A stretch of 64,000 bases of DNA, taken from positions 109,501-173,500 of the forward strand of contig JAIVFJ010000136.1 of assembly GCA_025765615.1 (NCBI GenBank). Reading direction: 5' to 3'. The notes beneath the pieces are model-generated. The model did not search any database and was not told the DNA's origin. It saw only the letters and a program-made list of their open reading frames with translations. Position numbers and translations under genes: made by a program. Shown piece after piece: positions 9,666-21,156 of the stretch. The stretch comes from Zopfochytrium polystomum (Eukaryota; Chytridiomycota; Chytridiomycetes; Chytridiales; Chytridiaceae). Position 1 is the stretch's first letter; every line of letters begins with the position of its first letter.

Positions 9666-10861
9666 CGTGCTTGCAGTAACTGAGGGTGCACGAGAGGGCG
9701 GTCCTCCAAGGGCGCTTGGTTGGATCCAGCGTGTGAACGGCTTTAGGGCCGATCGGCGAGCAATCTGGACCCAGCACGAGAAGTCGAAGAATAGCCGGCA
9801 TCAGATGCCCCCTGGGTCGAGATGCAGGCAGGCCTTGTTTGGTTCCAAGAACCAGCTTGTGAGTTCGAGAGACCAGGAGAGAATCGTGGCGAGAGTTACG
9901 AAATAGTTTTGTGCCGTCGCAGCATCAGCAGTTCCGGAAACATGCAGGGACCGGACCTTTTGGGCGCGCGGAGGGCGTCGACGGAGTCGCGCCATCAGAT
10001 CCATGAGCTTCCATCCTTGGGCAGGTCTAGCAGGGTGGGAAACTCCTGTGTGTAGTTGTGGTAGCTGAGCATAGATCGGTGACTGAGCGTTGGGGATCAC
10101 GACCTCGATCACGGCTGTAAGGCGAAGTAGGTTACTACGACATTCGCAAAGTGAGATTAAAGCATACCGATGGGGCGGTGTGTACCTTCCACGTCTCGCG
10201 GTTGATTAGGCAGCCGTGTTGAAGGCAACGGGGCGATCATGGCCCTGCAGCAGCTTGCTGGGTTTGGGTGCCGAGGCAGCAGGGGAGCTGTGGGCGGCGC
10301 TCATGGCAGCGATGGCAGCGGCACACGCGGCGGCAGGGGGATCGCCGGGCGTTGGCGACGGCGTCATTCATCTTTGTGAAAAGGAAAGATTTGTTTTCTT
10401 TCTTTCTTTTTCTAAAAGAAAAGAAGACAGCATAAAGAAAATATTTTCTCATTCAGAAAATGAGGGAAGAGGAAAGTTCCGGAACTGGGCGGGAATCGAT
10501 CCTGCTCCATCCAAGGTGTTAGGTGCTGTGCGTTAACCAACTGCACAACACAACCCTTTGTGACCACAGATCTTTGAAGATCGGAGGTTTCTGAGTTCAA
10601 ACCTTGTATTGAGCTGTGTAAAAAACACAAGTTCTTTCTGACTGCATTGATCGCATTTGGAGTCTGCACGGCGGATCGAACCTAGGTCCGATGCCGACTG
10701 GGGTGCAGTGCGGAACTCCGTTTCAAAGCCACTAAACAAGAAAGGCTTTTGAAGTTATGCCACACAAGACGAATTGTGGCGCTATGAGGCACTTCAAAAA
10801 GAAAGAGAGCCACCCACTTTATGAGACTCCCAGTTCTCAATAAAGTTAGGAAGCCCCCCCC
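9666..10861 (-). other. Leader between 5' LTR and first ORF
   Basis: About 1.2 kb from the LTR inner edge to the first ATG. The sequence next to the LTR starts with a run of eight G in the sense direction followed by CTTCC. No TGG-type tRNA primer site is visible there, so priming could be unusual (self-priming, as in Tf1, is one possibility). A 103-codon minus-strand ORF (9,801-10,112) has natural-looking composition but no recognisable domain. A T/A-rich near-palindrome sits at about 10,390-10,465. Confidence 0.5.
10487..10556 (-). other. tRNA-like remnant in the leader
   Basis: On the minus strand there is a D-arm-like block with paired GTGC/GCAC around AGTTGGTTAA, followed about 35 bases later by GGATCGATTCC, one base off the Pol III B box. 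The anticodon stem does not pair, so this is not a functional tRNA. It may be a tRNA-derived repeat or a Pol III-like signal in the retroelement leader. Confidence 0.4.
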
Positions 10862-11863
10862 TGTGAGACTGTGCTCTCTAACTCCTCACCTAGGGCTATA
10901 GGTGGAAACTAGAGCATGGACCTAAATACCAATCCTGACTAATGAAAAGGGGCAAAAGGGGGGTGTCTAGGGGCACTAGACAGGAAAGTGTATTTGGAGT
11001 CTTAAAAAGCCCAAGAAAAACACAAATAAATCTCTAACACAAAAGAGGGGTTTCTCACACCAAAGCATGAAACAGACACAATCACAAAAGAAAGCATAAT
11101 CCTCTGGTGCAAGACACAGAAGGGTTTCATCTGGGGCACAAGGCCAAAGCCAAGTTAGACCAGAGGCAGAACCGACTTGATCGGTAAGACCGACTGAATC
11201 GGTAAGGGGAGTGACAAGCCACTACAACCCATCAAAAGAAACAACAAAAGAAATAAACAACAAGTCAAACCCTGAGTTGGAGGGGGTTGGAGAGACAAAG
11301 GGCAGACACAAGGAACAGTTAGTGTGCAGAGGTGCCTGTTGAACCAAATCAGAACTGTTTTCCACTTAACAGAACCAGACACAACTTGTCTCACTCCAAG
11401 GAGAGTGTTCCAACTCAATCCAAGGAAGAGGGTGCAACCAGGGTGGGAGACAGTGGGACTCTTCTTGCTCCATCCTACCAGGAGACAGACCTCTGCCTCA
11501 CCAGGCCAGAGAGAATAACCTGTCTTAGAAGCAAGGAAGGTCAATACCCACTCCCACACACAAGGAAGACACCAAAGACAACCACAGGTATTAGCATGAA
11601 AGGAAGAGGGTCTGAACCCAGTGAACCAGGCCCACCAAAGGCCAAAGGAACCATCACCGGGGATAGGGAGGAATACCAGAGAGACCATACCACCACATAA
11701 TACCTGACCAGCCAACTCATTCATATCACCTTGAGAGACCTGGATTTGAAGCGATGTATTGACAGGAACCGGCGAGGCACTACCACAGTTTTACCCTCCC
11801 ACCGTCCATCATCAAGTAGCTCCTACCCCAGACCAGCCTAAACAGTATGTGCAGAATGGTGAG

Positions 11864-11945
11864 GTGCACTGGGACTTGAACCCAGCACACTGCCATAAAT
11901 GGCCAAGAGAACCAATTCTCCTGTCACACACCAGGGGACTGCCAC
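11864..11945 (-). other. tRNA-like segment in LTR (perfect T-arm and B box)
   Basis: On the minus strand, a perfect 5-bp stem CTGGG/CCCAG closes a TTCAAGT loop (11,869-11,885), containing GGTTCAAGTCC, an exact match to the Pol III B-box consensus. The rest does not fold into a normal cloverleaf. An identical copy is in the other LTR (offset 41,396). Confidence 0.45.
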
Positions 11946-12639
11946 CCCCAGCTCATACACACAGTCAGAGAAGGAATAAGGGCAGGCAAGAAGACTTCAG
12001 GTACAGGTTCTAAGGGGCAACAAGAATGGGGGGTGGGCTGCTTAAATAGGAGAGGGTTGGAATCAGCAGGGTGAAGGAAGAAGGAAGGGAAAAGAGGGGA
12101 AAACATATACAAAAGAACAAAACAATAAATAAAACAACAAAGAAGAGAGAGGAGGAGTGAGTCACCAAACAATGGGGCTGAGCCATCAAACAAGGAAGAC
12201 AGCTCAGAAAATCATGGAGCATTTCTTGGCATCAGCTGCCAAGAAAGATGGAGGAGATGGAGAGAGCTGGTTGGTGCAAAGAGGAAGACAGTCACTCACA
12301 GCCACAAAAGAAAAGAGAGACACACACAGAGACAATAAACAAACAAATAAATAAAAGATAAAACAGTAAAAACAGGAAAAACAGGATAAACTACTAATTG
12401 AAAAAATAAGTAAAAATCATCAATAAAGAAAGGAGAAAAAACCCTATGATCTCATACCCTTTCATGAGGCCTTTCATCATGGTAGCTTATGTAGCAGCTC
12501 TGTGTTAGCTCTGTGTACACCTGGACTCTGTACTTCTACCCACTTAAGCACATCATCCTAATCCATTTCCAAAAGTGAGGGGGCAAGGCTTAGTCATTGT
12601 GCAGAACTTAGCATTTCTGCATCATTCAGTCAGTGACTG

Positions 12640-12720
12640 CCAGCATGTCTCGAACTTAGCACCTTTCCCATTGAAGGGAGCGCTCTACACCACTGAGCTA
12701 GAGGGCCTCTGGCCAGTAGT
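12640..12720 (-). other. tRNA-like segment in LTR (intact A box and D arm)
   Basis: On the minus strand, TAGCTCAGTGG (an exact A box) with paired GCTC/GAGC D stem, and an AGTTCGAGAC B-box-like stretch about 40 bases downstream. The T stem does not pair well, and the loop where an anticodon would lie has T at position 37, so it is tRNA-derived rather than a working tRNA. Duplicated in the other LTR. Confidence 0.5.
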
Positions 12721-13010
12721 GCAGAGCGGCCTGAGCCATTCGGCCTGCAACTTAGTGCGTAATAATAACATGAATAATATACATGGCCGCGGCTAAGAGA
12801 CAGTCCAAATCTCAGTGGTTCGGCTTGCAGGGACAATAATAACCCATGAAAATAATAAGAAATGGGGTCCAGCCGTGTTACGTCACTTTCGTGAAACGTT
12901 GTTTGGTCAAGTCAAATTGATAATCCTCACAAGTTATCAGTTAAAAAAGCGAGGTATACTCTTTTTATTTGAGGTCGCAGGCTCAACAACCTGTCGTCCT
13001 CACATCAATA

Positions 13011-13129
13011 ATTCATAACAGAGTTTTTTTTTCTCTTTCTCTCCAAGTTGGGGAGAAGGACCACCCACAAACACACATCTTCACTTCATTCACTCCTTCC
13101 ACTCACTCACTCAGAGTAGACTGTTTACA
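13011..13129 (+). repeat. Left terminal inverted repeat
   Basis: Reads inward from ATTCATAACAGAG through a T run, CTCTCCAAGTTGGGGAGAAG (itself a short hairpin) and CACTCACTCACTC to AGTAGACTGTTTACA. It is the reverse complement of 16,083-16,198 with few differences, mainly at the T run. Confidence 0.85.
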
Positions 13130-14363
13130 TTGGTGAGAGTAATCAAGACAATTACATGGCGAGCATTTATACAGTCCATGCGATCCAGTCCCTTCTGACC
13201 TTGCTGCTGTCACCTTGTTGCTTTGAGGATGATTCCTAACGGCATTCCAACATGCCAGTTTCTTCTGGAGATGCTGCTTTGGGAAATTTGCCTTTTTGAT
13301 GTGTGTGTTCAATTTGAAAGTAGCTGGCGAAGTCCGGTTGGTGCATCTTAGATTTTGGCAATGACACATGGTGAAAGTGGCGATTCAATGACAGGTTCCA
13401 GTTTAGTGTTGATGGATGCTGTTATGTGGTCTGCTGATGGAGCTAGGTTCTCTTCAGGTCTGTCTTCATCTTTGCCCAGAATGACTGCAAATATGTCAGG
13501 TTCCAACCATAGTTGTCATTGTCATCATTGTCTTCCATATCTTGGGGAAGAGTTGGAGGCTGATCTGAGGTGTTTGATGATGGCAGCTGTCCCCCCTGGA
13601 AGCCTGGCGCAGTTGCTGGCAAGTACGAGCGGACGGAGCACTGTCAGGAGGAGAGTTGGATAATCGATGGTAAGAGTCAAGTGGCGGCTCAACAGGTTCG
13701 GTGGTGCTGGGGCTGTGTGCTACAGACATGGCTTGTGGCTGTGCTCAGCCCGAGCTGCTGATCATATGCGCAGAAGGCATGAGCTATACGCACTGTACGG
13801 TGTGTGCTATCATCAGTTTTAAACTGCACATCAAGTGTCTCCTGCTCTCATGCTATCTCTCAATGCCTAGCTCCTCCTCGTTACTCACACCCTCTGGCGA
13901 TGCTATATCTGTTCTCAATGCCCGGTATGAGTCAGGATCTAATACTCTTGTGCCTGTCAGCATGAAGTATCAGAACTCTCTCACTGGCACCGACTGCGTC
14001 TCTCTGCATAGGGCATCTACCAAGACCATCGGCAGCCACAATGGGCACGGTCCGAATAGTATGACCAGGTAAAGTATGCAATCTGCTATTTTGAACCATA
14101 TCAGTTTGAGAAGGAGCCATGTAGCCATTTCTGGACTCACGCTCTGCATGATGCTCTGATTTATTGCCCAGCGTTTATCTGGTGCAATTAGCACGTATCT
14201 GAACCACCTGCCCTTTTGTGTGAGCTCCCCTGTCTCTACTGGGTGTTTCAATTTGCCTGTCGCACCCATAGTTTCTGCTGTGCCCTTTAAGTGATGTTTA
14301 AAAGGAGTGTTCGGAGCAACAATCAACCATTGAATGCTGACATCAGTGCATGGCGAGTTGCAC

Positions 14364-15091
14364 TCACGATACTGTTGTGTATGACTCATTCCTGCTGTAT
14401 GTTCCCACTGTTGCCATCTGCGTTGTAGTGACTGTGGTTATGTTGGTGCTTGTCAGTATGGGAATGGGAGTCACTATCTGCTGTACTGATGCTGTACTCG
14501 ACGTTATAAAATACAGTGTCAATGCATTGCCAGATAATACTGCAGTAGAGGATACCACAGGGACAGTAACAGTCACATTGGCTGTAGTCAGTGTAGCAGT
14601 GGGAATCAGTGTCTCGATTGTCTGGGTTACCTGGCTATGCTCGTGGCTGGCACTATGGTCCACGTGGTATACACAGATGTAGCAGTGGTATGCTGGTAGC
14701 TTGACGGGATATCGACAGGGAGCTGAGGTGCTGTATACCTTGTAGTACCCTGGCAGTACCTGCAACTTGGTGGCATTCACCAGCAGTATCAGAATGGCCT
14801 GCATGTATCCTGCAGTTGAGTTCTTTGACTCCAGCATAGCTGCACACTTGGACATGAACTCTGGTGCTGCCCTGGTGTGTAGTTCAGCTTACCGCAGTAA
14901 TAGTCAGTTTCAGTCGAATTGCTGGATACACAGCGTGAGCCATTACACACTGCCAGGAGGATATTGGCAGATGCTGATCCTGGTGTTCTGATTAAACATG
15001 CCATGCTACTTGCCTCTGCTGATAATAGACGGCAATAAATTGCGGCTGTATAACATGCCGGATACTGGGCGCAAGCTATTCGCTGCAACAA
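14364..15091 (-). other. Possible Cys-rich/Thr-rich coding region inside the inverted-repeat segment
   Basis: Two overlapping minus-strand frames (14,789-15,091 and 14,364-14,855) read as a Cys-rich part (for example CVSSNSTETDYYCG) followed by a Thr/Ser/Val-rich part (TATLTTANVTVTVP), like a surface protein ectodomain. A hydrophobic stretch lies further on at about 14,080 (LLLKLIWFKIADCILYLVIL). A competing plus-strand ORF (14,998-15,564, 188 aa) has a signal-like segment. I cannot decide which strand is coding and know no homologue. If real, it would be cargo or a captured host gene. Confidence 0.25.
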
Positions 15092-16082
15092 GTTTCGTTC
15101 GTGCTATAGACGCTATGCCTACACACACTAGATTGCTGTTGGTGTTGGGATGCATTTTGCACTGCATTCAGCTGGTGCATGCAGCTGGTTCCGTTCCACT
15201 GTTCATGATGTTCTATGTACGCTACCTATGTCAGTCTACATCTGATGGACTGAAGCTAGACTTCGGCTCGTTTAAGACACCAGGAGCTAAGTCCAGTGAT
15301 TGCCTTGCTGGTGCTACGTTCGGGCCATTCTATCAGTTCACTCACTATTGCGCTGGTGCTACCTATGACTCAGGTACAGGGACATACGCTCTTGCTATTG
15401 CACCGGCATCATATGTTCAGTCCACATTCGACTCATTCATCTCCACTGTTTGTGCTCTGCCCAATGACAACAGTAGCCTTGCGCAGCCTGGATTGACTGT
15501 ACTTGATGGAGGAATGGTCCAGGATAGAAGATGTGTGTTGCACACAATGCTTGTTGCAAGCTGATTGATGGATGAAAAATTCTGAAATTGGAATAGCAGG
15601 TTGGCACTGCTGAATAGCAATTGTGTGCCAAATTTCAGGCTGAGGAACTGTTGTCCCAAAATCTCTTATAGCTCCTGCTGTAGCGTCGTAGCAGGGCGCG
15701 TCAGGTATCAATGGAAAGAGCAGAAGCAGGCAAATACAGCTGTGTAAGCGCGTCTTCTGATCACTTCTCCCCGTTAAGACAATGCCACACAAAGTTGAGG
15801 AAGCGTTTCAACTTTCGATGCCAATCAAATTCTGTAGGGACAACATAGAGAGCTCTGTGACAGCTTGTTAGATAGAGGAGAACCAGAGCTTTCAAATGCA
15901 CTTGTGCAAGCCCAGATTGAATGACGGAGTCAGCCAGGAGAGGGCGTTGAAAATTTTGGGCCTCCCAAACGAAATGGTTTCTAAAGTTGAGCTATGCTGA
16001 TTCTGTTTGTTGGAGGTGGTAGATAGTGTTGTTCTAAGCTAGAATCTGTGGCTGATGCAGCCAGATAGCTGGCACGCTGTTG

Positions 16083-16198
16083 TGTAAACAGTCTACTCTG
16101 AGTGAGTGAGTGGAAGGAGTGAATGAAGTGGAGATGTGTGTTTGTGGGTGGTCCTTCTCCCCAACTTGGAGAGAAATCAGAAAAACTCTGTTATGAAT
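16083..16198 (-). repeat. Right terminal inverted repeat
   Basis: Inverted counterpart of 13,011-13,129, from TGTAAACAGTCTACTCTGAG to CTCTGTTATGAAT. Confidence 0.85.
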
Positions 16199-16699
16199 AG
16201 ATTGGGTACAACAAAGTAAATGCAGTGCGCAGTTCGAAGGTGAGATCAAACTAGCTTCTCATAGATGATGGCATCGGGAGGCAGCAGTGCTGGATGGCGA
16301 AAAGTCGTTTTTTTTTTCCTTTTTCTTGATTATTTTTCCTTTTTGGCTTATTCACGGTTGGTCGTTCTCCCTTGTTTGATTGCGCATTTATTTATTAATA
16401 TTGGACGAAGCGTGCGAAGCATTCAACAGAGATAAACATTAAAAATATCATCCAGCGACATCTGCAAATGAACCATACAATCGCTCCCGCAGAGCTCACT
16501 CACAATTCAACATATTGCCTCTTTAAAGGACAGCAGGAGGCAGAAAGCGAAAGCCAACCCACCGCACTTTCGTTTCTGCCCAAAATCATGGACCAGTTCT
16601 ACCAGCGGGAACGTGCGCTCTGCACAAATCCAGGCTCACATCGCATCGCCAAACAACACTTCAAACGTCTGTTGTCTACAACGCAGGCCTGTGTGAATT
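16199..16699. other. Intergenic, no gene seen
   Basis: Contains a T-rich tract at about 16,306-16,350. It is the presumed 3' flank of the minus-strand Zn2Cys6 gene. No convincing ORF. Confidence 0.5.
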
Positions 16700-18647
16700 T
16701 CAAAGTTCGCTGCGTCGGGCGGCCCAATCCGCACAGGAGACTGATAAGCTGATGGACGGGTCCGTGGGAATAATGTCCTCCTGCTGCACACAGTCATTTG
16801 ACATTAAAAAGGGCCACATTTCTGCAGAAATTTCCGAATGGGATACTGAAGTGCAGTCCGCCTCTGCCTCCAAGCAGAGCAGGTCGATCATTGTAGCCGA
16901 CGTGCTCGAGTGTGAGAGTGCACGGTTTTCGGCGCGGGGTAAGTAACTGCTGAGCTGTTGCGAACCCGAAAAGATCTCTTTCAAGAAGTCAACGGCATGG
17001 GCATCGGATGGCATCGGTGGAGATTCGGACCAGTTTGAGACGTCATGAGACGAGATGACGTAGGAGCCCCCAGCCGAGGAGGGCTCCATGTTAAGAGATT
17101 GGCTCGGGACAACACTGTTGATGTCGCCGCGAGCATTGTCGAAAAAGTTACTAGAAGCTGTCGCAGCCATAGTAGGTCCGGTCAAGGCAATAATATCTAT
17201 GGCCAACCTTTCGCTACCAACGGAGTTTTCAATAATATCCGAAATTACAGTTTGTTTATCGCATGGAGCTTCTGTTATGATAGTTTCTGAGATAATAGTT
17301 GCAAGTTCAACGATTTGCGGCGTCACTGGCGACGCATAAAGGGTTGGGCAGTCAGAATTATGGTCCTCGGGTTGTCCAAAGTCGTCCATAGCCGCACAGA
17401 AAAGAATGGACTTGGCAGTTTCGCCAAGAGCGTGGGAGTGGGCGAAAGGTGGGTTCAAGCAGAACTGGCTTTCGTCTGGTGCAACAGCTGTGGCATGGCA
17501 ATCACGAAAGCTCGTAACAGAAATATCCACCCATGGTGTGTTATTCGCGGGCTGCTGCCAAGGATTGATAGAGTGGTCCCTTGACCCATTGGTTTGAACT
17601 TGATGTGGAGCGTGTGAAGAAAAATAGATGCCCAAACCAAGCGATGCATCACGCTTGTTGGTGCCTGGGTCAAGCAGTTCGAGTAATTCAGTGTTTAGAC
17701 TCGCACGGCAAGACAGGCGTTGAGCATCAAGAGCCATAGTTTCGTTCCCTACGGTTGATAATTCAAAAACGGCAGGCCCTGATGGTGGCGGCGAAACGGA
17801 AGCTAAAGCGTTGGCGGTCTCTGCTGGGACCTGCTTGGGTCTTCCTCGCTTCTTTCTAACCGCGTCTGTGCATGTGTCGGCTTTCCCAATCCGAATGCAC
17901 CTCTGCAGCGCGATTTGTTTCAAACAAATTCGGAACAGGCTAGTGAGAACAGGAACCAGTGCGAGCAGAAATGTTTGGCCCATGCCGTAACGCATGCTCT
18001 TCCATAAAGAAACAAGCAATGCAGTGGCTTTTTATCACGGTGCTTACCTGGCACGGCCTTCCCGCGTCACAAGTAACGTGAACGGACTTGCACCGGTTGC
18101 ATCGGGGAGGAAGGATCTTCGGTGGTACATTCCTGGGCCATTTCGGAATAAGGTCGACTGCATCGGCTGCATCAAGGACGCCGGGAAAGCCATACGAAAC
18201 AGCAATGAAGCGCGGGGAGGTTTTTGAGCGTCGGTGCGGGATGGGTCTGACGGACGCGACGGCTGGTCTTGGGCTTATTTCGGACAGGGCCATAGGCTCG
18301 GAAGTCTGTGTCGTTGCGACCGCCTCCACTGAGGGCAAGGGCGAGCAGACCGATCCGAGAAGGCCATCGAGGTTCCAGGCAAACTCTGCGGCGACAGCGT
18401 CAAAGTCCTCCAAGAGCGTGGGGGAGGCCCAGTATGGCGCGGACGAATACGGGTTAGGAAAAGCCCCGTTGTGGCACCTGCGCTGGCGTTTGGCGGGGAG
18501 GCTGGCAACGTCGTTCGCGCCCTGCTTGCCAGATGCACCAGAGGCTCCACTGGAGTCGCTTGGCACTAGTGAGGGCTGCTGGATTGACGGCGGTGGCGGC
18601 GGCGACGGCTGGGGCTGCGGCATTGAGGGCAAGGCCAGCACGCTCAT
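16700..18647 (-). CDS. Zn2Cys6 (fungal binuclear zinc cluster) transcription factor
   Basis: Two exons, 18,048-18,647 and 16,700-17,902, joined across a 145-bp GT-AG intron, giving 600 residues. The intron splits the zinc cluster: exon 1 ends with CNRCKSVHVTCDAGRPCQ and exon 2 starts RCIRIGKADTC, giving CX2CX6CX5CX2CX8C. The basic AT-hook-like KKRGRPK follows at once. The N-terminus is Pro/Ser-rich; the C-terminal 350 residues are acidic/Ser-rich without a recognised domain, plausible for activation. I chose ATG 18,647 because the earlier in-frame ATGs (18,752 and 18,845) run through an A-rich tract or overlap the end of MPP10. DNA target unknown. Confidence 0.85.
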
Positions 18648-18786
18648 GGGCGACGACGAAGACGACGGCCAGGGCCTCCCAAACTGCCTGCCTCCTGCCT
18701 CCTTTCGTTTCAAACCTTTTTTTTTTTTTCTTTTCCCCTTCCTCTCCTCCATCCCGTCCAATTTTGAATCAGTAAAGCTATGTTTT

Positions 18787-21156
18787 CTACAGTCGCAACA
18801 TGGAGCCAGTCCGCGCCGACGCGCGGTCGTCCGCGCCCAACGCATCTCCCCTTTTGATAATCTTCGCCCCGCTCTTCTGTCCCTTCTTCTTCTTCTTGCC
18901 GTTTACAGTGTCCGCCAGCCGGCCACTTGCGTCGTCGATAATGGTCACGTTGCGCTGCTTCCGCAGGGTCGCCATCGCCTTCTCCTTTCCTTCCCGCTTC
19001 GACACGACAATGCCGGCCTCCTCCTTCGACTTCTGCTCCTTGGCCTTCTCCAGTCGCTGTTTCTTGTGAACACGCTTCTGCCGCAGTCGCTCCCTCTTTT
19101 TGTCCGCCTTTTCCATCTCTGATTGACTCTTGGCAACCTTGCCCGCGTAAACGTCCTGCGGCGCCGCCTGCGTGGCGTCGGACACCACGGCAGGTATCAC
19201 TTCTTCCATTGTGAGAGCGGGCACGTTCGGCTTAGCCTTGACTTCGAGCTCTGGGATGGATATCTGCGGTTTGAAGTGCCAATTGGATAGAGCATCGAGG
19301 TCATGGTAAAGCTCCTTCAGTAATCCTTCGACTTCGTCGTGACTTTTTTGCAACGCTAGATCCTTTGCTGTTTTTGCTTTCGCACCACCGGTTGTTTGGC
19401 GCAAATATTCCGATTCGTACTCTTCCGCCAAAGACTTCGATGACTTGGTTTCATCAATGAGAGGCCGACGGTTTGGATCGAACTCTTTTTTCTTGCGTGT
19501 ATCGATTTTCCGCTCAACGTCGTTAAACAGACTATCCCGGATTCGCGATTTAATGAGCTCTTCCAGCGTCAAGGTTGTCTCCTCCGTGATGACGGGGACC
19601 GGTCGATTGGCATGCTCGACGTCGAGGTACTCCTCAAGTAATGAGTTCATTGGTCGAGCTTTCGCAGAAACCTCGCCCTTTAATGTCCATGCCTTTTCGC
19701 TTAGAGCTTCCGTCTCCAATTTCTTGATCTCTTCTTGCATTTTCAGCTGTGCTTTTTCAAACCTGGATAGGTTTGAGCCACTCTCCTCGGTATCATCCAA
19801 AGTGTCTTCCAGCAAGTCTAACTGCATTTTCTTTGCAGATGTCCCTGTTTTGTCCGCTTTGCCCGACTTGCCCGACTTGCCAACTTCTTGCGTTTGAGCC
19901 TTCGTCTTCTCGTTGACTGATGAAGGGGGTTTGTCTTTATCAAACTTTTGTTCGTCCCGCCCCTCTTTAAAGCGGACAGAAGTCTTGCCGCTTTTGCCAT
20001 CCGCGTCGGTGCCGTTGGGCGTCCGCAGCTTCTGTGGTGGCAAGAAAAAGTCTTCGTACCGTATGTCTATGGTAGCGATATTGTGGTGAGCCTGCAAGTC
20101 GCCGGAACTATCAACGTCGAGCTCATACCGTTTGCATTTAAATTATCTTCATCATCACTGCCCTCGATTTCATCGGGATCCATGCTAAAGAGATCTAACT
20201 TCAAGTCAGTGGGGCGACTCGGACAGAACTAAACGGGCGCACCTGTACCCAGGTTCCACGGGTCATTCTCCTCCAGTTTTCCATCAGCTCTGGCCAGATC
20301 GCGAGCTTCACCCTCCTCAGCAAAGCGCTCCATCTCTTCGACAGAGAAAAACTCATCATCGACCTCTGTAACGCGTCCACGGGGTCTCACTTCATCCAAT
20401 TCGTCTTCGTCATCTTCTTCGCCACCCCCGTCATCAGCATCCACGTCCGAACCATCCGCACCCTCATCCGCCCCCTCATCGTCACTGTCCGCTTCTTCTC
20501 GCATCCGCTTTCGAGTCGATTTTGAATCCTGGCCCGAGAGGTCTTCTTCGTCGAGATCGTTGTCCATTGCAAAATCCGTCTCGGAGAAAGCGTCTACATC
20601 ACTTTCGCCGCCCAGATCGCTTCCAGAAACATTTTCGCCCTCCAAACCGCCATCTTCCCGACCGTCAACCTCACGAGCACCTTGCCTCCAGTCGTCGTCG
20701 AAGTCTGGTTCCGGGGTGGGCAAATCCCCAGCGGCTACAACACGTTCGGCTTCCTTGGCGACAAACTTTAGCATGGGAGTGTTCTGTAATTGCAGCTGTT
20801 CCCAAATTTGCTCCAGATCGCAGCCGTCGGTCAACAACTCGGAGAGTGGGCTCATACCATACGGCTCGGATGGCTTGGCTGCATATGTTGGCAGTCCACA
20901 AAGGCGGCGTGGAAGTCAAAAAGCAATGGAGGTGAGACCCAATTTTGGCCATCATGGACGGAAGAAAAGAAACGCGCAACTCAGTACCGAGGGCGTAGAG
21001 ACGGCTGCACGCTGCGAGCCATGAGGATGAGAGGAGTGAATCCGGCAGCAGAAACAAGTGCGGCTTCTCGGCGGCGCCGTCAATCGCAGCGCCGACCGAC
21101 AAGGAGGCCTCGGCGACGACGTCACTGAGGGCGGCGTCGGGGCTCTGCGCCGACAT
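18787..21156 (-). CDS. MPP10: U3 snoRNP protein Mpp10
   Basis: Four exons fit: 20,988-21,156, 20,243-20,878, 20,129-20,194 and 18,787-20,066, with introns of 109, 48 and 62 bp, giving 716 residues. The protein acts in the nucleolus in the small-subunit processome, with U3 snoRNA, in early 18S rRNA cleavages. Family signs: LSELLTDGCDLEQIWEQLQL near the N-terminus, a long acidic central region, DLFSMDPDE, IRYEDFFLPP, SRFEKAQLKMQEEI, and the conserved C-terminal half (PMNSLLEEYLDVEHANRPVP; IKSRIRDSLFNDVERK) ending in a basic coiled region. Part of the N-terminal homology (FLLPDSLL...LYAL) is in the first exon, which supports the extra upstream intron. It is divergent to the GDP-mannose transporter. 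Confidence 0.93.

Larger units (their letters stand above)
1..13004 (-). mobile_element. Ty3/gypsy chromovirus, copy 1 (5' part; 3' part lies left of the window)
   Basis: Long terminal repeat retrotransposon read on the minus strand: 5' LTR at 10,862-13,004, leader, an extra Ala-rich ORF, gag with a CCHC knuckle, protease, RT, RNase H and an EEP endonuclease, cut by the window edge just before integrase. Position 1 corresponds to 57,064 of copy 2, so the two partial copies together imply about 17.8 kb, very large for this group. Single-base frameshifts relative to copy 2 are visible near 90, 1,861, 2,146 and 5,921. The chromodomain that makes it a chromovirus is seen only in copy 2. Confidence 0.93.
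10862..13004 (-). repeat. 5' LTR of copy 1 (2,143 bp)
   Basis: Matches 52,258-54,400 at a constant offset of 41,396, with one substitution noticed (12,791 G versus 54,187 A). The ends are TGTGAG and CTCACA, a perfect 6-bp inverted repeat of the TG...CA type. Small ORFs inside are not convincing genes. The LTR carries tRNA-like segments in the element's sense direction. The right flank begins TCAAT; its partner flank lies outside the window, so the target duplication cannot be checked. Confidence 0.95.
13011..16198. mobile_element. 3.2-kb segment with long terminal inverted repeats (probable DNA transposon)
   Basis: Bounded by inverted copies of a ~118-bp sequence, with outer ends ATTCATAACAGAG and CTCTGTTATGAAT. 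The interior encodes no transposase I recognise, so it would be non-autonomous or decayed. The left end starts six bases from the chromovirus LTR, so the LTR element probably inserted at or beside this end. A clear target-site duplication is not visible (left flank TCAATA, right flank AGATTG). A third copy of the terminal sequence is at 52,016-52,133. Confidence 0.7.

Noticed and set aside
11155..11724. 189-codon minus-strand ORF in the LTR (also at 52,551-53,120)
   Set aside because: Cys/Trp/Leu-rich, no domain, and conserved only because the two LTRs are near-identical.
12640..12720. Functional tRNA gene in the LTR
   Set aside because: A box and D arm are good, but the T stem does not pair and the anticodon loop is abnormal.
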